A DNA stretch of 18,062 nucleotides from the NCBI GenBank assembly GCA_021732965.1, contig JAKFVZ010000266.1:1-18062 (forward strand). The letters are read 5' to 3'. The position numbers were made by a program, and so were the translations under genes. This stretch comes from Reyranella sp. (GTDB lineage Bacteria; Pseudomonadota; Alphaproteobacteria; Reyranellales; Reyranellaceae). The notes beneath the pieces were generated by a model. It searched no databases. It was not told the DNA's origin and was given only the letters and a program-made list of their open reading frames with translations. Positions 14,505-18,062 of the stretch are shown here, piece by piece (the first letter of the stretch is position 1; each line of letters starts with the position of its first letter).

Positions 14505-15562
14505 GACCGCGCGCTCCGTCGGCCGCGGGGTGGTTTTCCACCGTCGCTCCGCTCCAACAAGAAGTTAGAATCTTTGTTAGACTCTAAGTTAAGGCTCGGA
14601 ATTGCCGTTTCAGGCCAGAGGGTTAGTTGCGATCCGCGCGCCCGAAGTCCCGATACGGCTGCGCCCGAAAGCCCGATACCATTTGCGCCCGAAGTCCCGA
14701 TCGCATCCACAACGCCATCCACAGGCCCTGTGGACAAGTTGATGGGTCGGATGTGCAGGCGTTCCTGACGACCCGCACGCTCCAGAGCCAAGCGATAGCC
14801 GGGCAGCGGCTGGCGGGCGACGATGCGGCGGATGTCGATGGCGAAGTCGGAAACACGCGCCAGGCTGCCCGATTTGGCGTGAAGGTGCGCGATTTCGAAG
14901 GTCCAGCCCGCAGGCTGACGGCCGGCATGTTTGCGGGCGACCCGATAGAGCCAGCGCTCGATGCCGCCGGTCAGCCGGAAATAGGCGGGATCGATGGCCA
15001 GGACGAGCGAGCGGTCGATGACACCGCGATAGAGCCAGTCGGGCAGGACAAACTCCATGCCCTCCACGCGGCCGTCACGCGTCGTGCATTCCCCCCACTC
15101 GTTGATCCAGGAGAATTGTTGGCGCCGCCAATGCTCGCCGTTGCGGATCGTGGTGTGGATGACGGTCGATTGCAGGCGCGCCAACGCGCCCTTGAGCAGC
15201 CGGTAATCGCGTGATCCGGTCTGGCGTCCGATGGCGGTCAGGAGCTGATACGGCGTGAACTGCAGGAAGCGTGAGGTCTGGAACCCGAGGTTTGCGGCTT
15301 CGACGATCTGGCTCGCGGCCCAGATCAGGATATCCGCGTCCCAGATGGTCGCCATGCCATGCTCGGGGACCGCGAAGACTTCGACGCGCACGTCGCCGGC
15401 TTCGTAGAGGATCGGCGTGGTGCGCTTGGCTTTGGCGAGCGAGAAGAAGGGCCGCTCCATCAAATCGCGCTGATCGCGCGGGCTGGCGTCACCAGTGGCG
15501 ACGACGAACGGATCGAGCCGTGATCGTTCGCTTGAGGAGAGGGAGCGCTGCCGCAGCGGCAT
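14501..15562 (-). CDS. repA: RepA-like replication initiator (RPA family)
   Basis: This 353-aa protein contains PFFSLAKAKRTTPILYEAG, VPEHGMATIWDADILIWAASQI, FQFTPYQLLTAIG-type and HIRPINLSTG segments typical of replication initiator protein A in alphaproteobacterial plasmids and ICEs. It should bind iterons and start replication of the excised element. I chose the ATG at 15562, 10 bp past the alpA stop and just before LRQRSLSSSERSRLDPFVV; an in-frame ATG at 15637 would overlap alpA by 65 bp. The 3' part of the gene also carries DNA-level repeats and DnaA-box-like sites, described separately. The C-terminus (NLESNKDSNFLLERSDGGKP) is low in complexity. Confidence 0.88.
   Translation of the reverse strand: MPLRQRSLSSSERSRLDPFVVATGDASPRDQRDLMERPFFSLAKAKRTTPILYEAGDVRVEVFAVPEHGMATIWDADILIWAASQIVEAANLGFQTSRFLQFTPYQLLTAIGRQTGSRDYRLLKGALARLQSTVIHTTIRNGEHWRRQQFSWINEWGECTTRDGRVEGMEFVLPDWLYRGVIDRSLVLAIDPAYFRLTGGIERWLYRVARKHAGRQPAGWTFEIAHLHAKSGSLARVSDFAIDIRRIVARQPLPGYRLALERAGRQERLHIRPINLSTGPVDGVVDAIGTSGANGIGLSGAAVSGLRARGSQLTLWPETAIPSLNLESNKDSNFLLERSDGGKPPRGRRSARS
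14561..14592. repeat. AT-rich stretch with a GTTAGANTCT repeat
   Basis: Of 32 bases, 23 are A or T, in surroundings that are strongly GC-rich. GTTAGANTCT occurs twice with a 12-bp period (14564 and 14576), and TTAGA-C-TCTAA (14577-14587) is a perfect inverted repeat. It encodes the ESNKDSN tail of RepA. Its position beside the iteron-like repeats would suit a DNA-unwinding element. Confidence 0.5.
14638..14701. repeat. Three iteron-like direct repeats within repA
   Basis: The 17-mer GCGCCCGAAGTCCCGAT occurs at 14638-14654 and 14685-14701 (identical), and with two changes at 14661-14677. Spacing is 23 and 24 bp, close to two helical turns. The first repeat is in a different reading frame from the other two, so the similarity is in the DNA and is not explained by a protein repeat. 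They are likely binding sites for RepA. Confidence 0.65.
14703..14737. promoter_or_regulatory. DnaA-box-like sites and 8-bp palindrome, putative origin
   Basis: TTGTCCACA (complement of 14729-14737) matches the DnaA box TTATCCACA at 8 of 9 positions. GCATCCACA (14703-14711) and CCATCCACA (14715-14723) match at 7 of 9. The last two boxes overlap a perfect inverted repeat TCCACAGG-C-CCTGTGGA (14718-14734). Together with the adjacent iterons and AT-rich stretch this resembles an iteron-type origin of replication. Confidence 0.5.
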
Positions 15563-15572
15563 GTCGGACGGC

Positions 15573-15854
15573 TCAGCGGGCTTGGCCGCCGCCGAAGGCA
15601 GGCGTGACGGCGGCATGGCGCTTGGCGGGAAGGACACTGCCGCGTGGATCGGACGTCGAGGTGACGAAGCCGCGATCTGCCCAGGCTTTCAGGTCCTCGA
15701 GCGCGTAGACGACGCGCCCGCCGAGCTTTCGATACGCGGGACCAGTACCATAGGTCCGGTGCTTCTCGAGCGTGCGATCCGAGAGACCGAGGAAGCGGGC
15801 CGCTTCGGGCGTGCGGAGAAAGCGTTGCGGCACGCCGGTGCCATTGGGTGACAT
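15573..15854 (-). CDS. AlpA-like helix-turn-helix regulator
   Basis: This 93-aa protein has the MerR/excisionase-type winged HTH FLRTPEAARFLGLSDRTLEKHRTYGTGPAYRKLGGRVVYALEDLKAW (about residues 12-58) and a disordered tail. Such proteins act as small regulators or directionality factors; here it probably controls repA and the following genes. GGAGG lies 7 bp before the ATG at 15854, a strong ribosome-binding site. The repA start chosen here is 10 bp past its stop. Confidence 0.88.
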   Translation of the reverse strand: MSPNGTGVPQRFLRTPEAARFLGLSDRTLEKHRTYGTGPAYRKLGGRVVYALEDLKAWADRGFVTSTSDPRGSVLPAKRHAAVTPAFGGGQAR

Positions 15855-15979
15855 GATCGGGCCTCCGAGGTTGCGCGAGAGCCGCAGGGGAACAGCGGCG
15901 GTTGGCGGCTACCTTGGCGGAGCGCGAAGTTGCGGAGGGAGTGGGAAGCTGGCGGGAGCAAATCCCCACACCAAGCGTG

Positions 15980-16754
15980 CTAGCGTCGACGGCGATGACT
16001 CAGCAGGCGTCGATACCCGCCAGCGATCATGGCGAGGCCGCCGCGCACAAGTTCCATGGTGGCGAACCGGCGCGAGGATGTTTTCCAGGGTTCATCGGCA
16101 AGGTCGCGCTTGCCGAACAGGGTCGCGGCGATGTCGCGGTAGCTGGCACCGCTGAGACGCCCGTCCACGGCCTGCAGCATCCGTCGCGCACGGTGACGCT
16201 GCTGCCTCGTCAGCCGCGTGTCGGCAGGGATCGAGCGGCCATGGAGCGAACTCAGGAGGCGGGCGACGGCCTCGAGCCGATCGAACCCTTCGGGGCCCAG
16301 CGGGATGACGGCCGCCGTGCCTTCGGCGCCGGTCACGCCGGAGAGGCGCAGGATCTGAAGCCGTTCGCCGTTTGCGAGGCCGTGAAGGAAGTGGAAGCCT
16401 TGCGCGTCTGACTGACCGGCTTCCTCCGCGTCAATGACGAATGGCGTGGCGTCCTTCGGTAGGATGGCCGGCTGCGCGGTCAGCATCACGACGCCAGTGT
16501 TCGAGGTGGGTGCCCAGATGGGCGCGGCCTCTTTGGCGTCGAGGGCAGGCGACAACAGGAAATCGCAGCCCCCATCGAGACCTCGTCGCCTCGGTCGCTG
16601 CGGTGTCGGCGTTCGGTTCAACCTGAGCGGCCTCGAAGTCGCGCTGATAGTCTTCGTTCCGGCGCAGCCATTCCCAGGCGAGTTCAGGCGAGACGAGGTC
16701 TTCGACGTATTCGTAGCGCTCGGATGATCGCCAGTGCGAGATGTCGGGGGTCAT
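15980..16754 (-). pseudogene. DUF6499-DUF2285 transcriptional regulator, split by a 1-nt frameshift
   Basis: The start MTPDISHWRSSERYEYVEDL with ELAWEWLRRNEDYQRDF (DUF6499) is in one frame and continues to about 16565. The rest, beginning SPALDAKEAAPIWAPTSNTGVVMLT and ending in the DUF2285 segment RLSGASYRDIAATLFGKR, is in another frame to the stop at 15980. Removing one base in the CGATTTCCTGTTGTCG segment (minus strand, around 16550-16565) restores a single protein of about 257 aa, the usual length of this family. GGAGG lies 5 bp before the ATG at 16754, so the start is real. The family acts as DNA-binding regulators of conjugative elements. It may be a broken gene, a sequencing error, or a frameshifting site; both halves look otherwise conserved. 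Confidence 0.75.
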
Positions 16755-16869
16755 GCATCCTCCGCCAGCAAACCTGCAGCAGCTTCGCTGGGCAGGATTC
16801 CGCCACGCGAGCGCTAGCGGAAGCCGGAGAATCGGAAACGGGCGATGCCGCCGCGGCATCATCCCCGCG

Positions 16870-17136
16870 TTACCGGCGCGGGTGCTCGTGTGCGAGCTCG
16901 CGGTAGCCGTGTTGGCTCATCCACTTGGCGCGGGCGAGATGGCTGTCGTGGACGCGGCGCGCGCGCTCCGGCTCGGCGGCCGGGTCGATGCCGAACAGGA
17001 TCGACACGGCTTCTTCCCATGCCGCGCCGTCCGACGCGGCATCGAGGAGACGGAGGTAGAGCGTCATGTGCTCGCGATCATAGTCGGTGACCGACGCGCT
17101 CTCGGGCGGCCCTTCGAGGAATTCTGCCTTTGTCAC
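16870..17136 (-). CDS. Small conserved element protein, function unknown
   Basis: This 88-aa acidic protein (MTKAEFLEGPPESASVTDYD, then HMTLYLRLLDAASDGAAWEEAVSILFGIDP, then ERARRVHDSHLARAKWMSQHGYRELA) is predicted largely helical. I recognise it as a regular neighbour of the DUF2285 regulator in these elements but cannot name a domain with certainty. It starts at GTG 17136 with GGTGGGG upstream, and ends 115 bp before the DUF6499-DUF2285 gene. No enzymatic motif, signal peptide or membrane segment is visible. A regulatory or adaptor role is only a guess from its neighbours. Confidence 0.75.
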   Translation of the reverse strand: MTKAEFLEGPPESASVTDYDREHMTLYLRLLDAASDGAAWEEAVSILFGIDPAAEPERARRVHDSHLARAKWMSQHGYRELAHEHPRR

Positions 17137-17256
17137 GACGCCCCACCCGGAATCACAGAGCCCCTGCGTGTCGGCATGGCGTTAACCAAGCCCGACTTCG
17201 ACGGCAACTGGTATGGCTGTTGGCCCGCAACGCGGGTTGGCCGTCGTGGAACGGCG

Positions 17257-17520
17257 CTAGCTTCTCTTCCGCATGTCGCTGGCGGCTTTTCGGCCATGGA
17301 CGAGCATCACCCCTTCACCTTGGTCGGACTGCAGAAGGACGATGCCATGCGCTTCGAATGCCCGGCGCACCTGATCGCGCGTGCTCTCGTAGACCTTCAA
17401 GTCGCTTTCCGACTCGAGGCGCTTGAGCGCGGTCAGTGATACACGGGCTTCGTCAGCGAGCGTCTCCTGTGTCCAACCCAGCAGCGCGCGTGCGGCCCGC
17501 GACAGTCGGGCGGTGATCAT
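17257..17520 (-). CDS. XRE-family helix-turn-helix regulator
   Basis: This 87-aa protein has an HTH at residues 6-38 (LSRAARALLGWTQETLADEARVSLTALKRLE), followed by a short beta-rich tail (FEAHGIVLLQSDQGEGVMLV). This single-domain form is common as the master repressor at the start of the rep-tra block in alphaproteobacterial elements. GGAGG (17530-17534 on the complement) lies 9 bp before the ATG at 17520. A perfect 20-bp palindrome covers the region between the ribosome-binding site and the codons after the start, implying autoregulation. The -10-like TATTAT near 17570 could be its promoter, without a clear -35. Confidence 0.88.
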   Translation of the reverse strand: MITARLSRAARALLGWTQETLADEARVSLTALKRLESESDLKVYESTRDQVRRAFEAHGIVLLQSDQGEGVMLVHGRKAASDMRKRS

Positions 17521-17531
17521 GCATGATCACC
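17512..17531. promoter_or_regulatory. Perfect 20-bp palindrome over the XRE start codon
   Basis: GGTGATCATGCATGATCACC is identical to its reverse complement over all 20 bases. It includes the ATG of the XRE gene (17518-17520) and touches its GGAGG. It is the likely operator of that regulator; as RNA it could also fold and hide the start codon. Confidence 0.6.
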
Positions 17532-17671
17532 TCCACTCGGACCTCAGCGCACGCCAGAACTACGGCTATAATAGTCGTTCTTGGCTTCTCGGGCCAGACT
17601 GAAGAGCGTCTATTGCGGTCGTTCGAGTAGTTCAGGCCGCAAGCTGATTCGGATGCTTTGGCAGACGAAGA

Positions 17672-17696
17672 CCCCGTCCGGATCGACCGGACGGGG
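17672..17696 (-). terminator. Hairpin terminator after the second DUF736 gene
   Basis: CCCCGTCCGG-ATCGA-CCGGACGGGG is a perfect 10-bp GC-rich stem with a 5-base loop, 13 bp past the DUF736 stop (17710). On the minus strand it is followed by TCTTCGTCT, a weak T-rich tail. It would separate DUF736 transcription from the XRE-led operon. Confidence 0.65.
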
Positions 17697-17709
17697 CGTC
17701 GCTAGAGCC

Positions 17710-18036
17710 TCAGTCGCCGTTGCGGCGGCTGGGGCGGGACCAAATGAGGCTGAAACCTTCGCCGTCCTCGTCGTCGAACAGGTTGGCGTAGATTGGGGCG
17801 TTGAAGCTCGGGTCGTCCAGCTTGAGACCAAGATAGTCGCGGCCTTCGTTGGAGCGCTTGGACCAGGCGGCGCCGATCTCGGCGCGACCGACCAGGACGC
17901 GGTGGCTGGGGGCGTTCTCGCCGGTGGCCCGGGTCTCGGGGACGATGCGGACGTTCTTGGCCTGAACGCTCAGGGTGACGATTTCGCCTGTGAACTCGTT
18001 CGTGCCGGTCTTCTTGAAGGTGCCGATGGTCGCCAT
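17710..18036 (-). CDS. DUF736 family protein (second copy)
   Basis: This 108-aa protein starts with MATIGTFKKTGTNEFTGEIVTL and has YLGLKLDDPSFNAPIYANLF and FSLIWSRP near the end, matching DUF736. It shares the family pattern with the copy at 12192-12530 but is clearly divergent, so it is not a recent duplication. GAGGAGAA lies just before the ATG at 18036, a strong ribosome-binding site that may support high expression. A hairpin terminator follows the stop, so it is probably a single-gene transcript. The function of the family is not established. Confidence 0.9.
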   Translation of the reverse strand: MATIGTFKKTGTNEFTGEIVTLSVQAKNVRIVPETRATGENAPSHRVLVGRAEIGAAWSKRSNEGRDYLGLKLDDPSFNAPIYANLFDDEDGEGFSLIWSRPSRRNGD

Positions 18037-18062
18037 GTCAGTTCTCCTCGATCTGAAGTCTC

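Noticed and set aside
15563..15637. Earlier repA start at 15637
   Set aside because: It would overlap alpA by 65 bp, and the added residues are Pro/Ala/Ser-rich; ATG 15562 fits the family start and the 10-bp gap.
1..18062. CRISPR arrays, tRNA/rRNA genes, insertion sequences, oriT
   Set aside because: No regular repeat-spacer array, no transposase, and no tRNA-like or rRNA sequence was seen; I could not recognise a nic site near the relaxase.

Overview
The window is GC-rich and looks alphaproteobacterial (sphingomonad or Rhizobiales type). It carries the conserved replication/transfer core of an integrative conjugative element or related plasmid: relaxase, TraG/VirD4 coupling protein, CopG-type RHH protein, TrbB, TraF-type S26 peptidase, lytic transglycosylase, two DUF736 proteins, DUF2840, ParA, RepA and an AlpA-like regulator. 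The assignment comes from recognisable protein motifs and gene order; no integrase or attachment site lies in the window.

Layout. At 1-236 (minus) is the start of trbB, first gene of the trb mating-pair operon, which runs off the left edge. From 539 to 6695 (plus) lies a compact cargo operon: hipB, hipA, a gamma-glutamylcyclotransferase-like gene, a PD-(D/E)xK nuclease of HamA type, a Ski2-like helicase of HamB type, and an ORF that continues the helicase in the same frame after one TGA. From 6952 to 18036 everything is on the minus strand. In transcription order it runs: DUF736, XRE regulator, small unknown, DUF6499-DUF2285 regulator (frameshifted), AlpA, RepA, ParA, small RHH-like protein, DUF2840, TraF peptidase, DUF736, lytic transglycosylase, relaxase, traG, copG.

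How it fits together. In this element family copG is normally followed directly by trbB. Here about 6.7 kb of oppositely oriented cargo sits between them, so the cargo interrupts the tra-trb transcription unit without breaking a recognisable gene. The cargo genes overlap by 4-8 bp or are 2-6 bp apart, which points to one translationally coupled transcript. Three near-identical palindromes spaced about 50 bp apart precede hipB and are the likely HipB operators. A HipBA toxin-antitoxin autoregulatory promoter therefore probably drives a Hachiman-like nuclease-helicase defence pair together with a GGCT enzyme.

The most notable points are this composite operon, the in-frame TGA that splits the helicase, a possible replication origin (iterons, DnaA-box-like sites, AT-rich stretch) inside the 3' end of repA, a perfect 20-bp palindrome over the XRE start codon, and a 1-nt frameshift in the DUF6499-DUF2285 gene. 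All functional statements rest on motif recognition by eye; no database search was possible.
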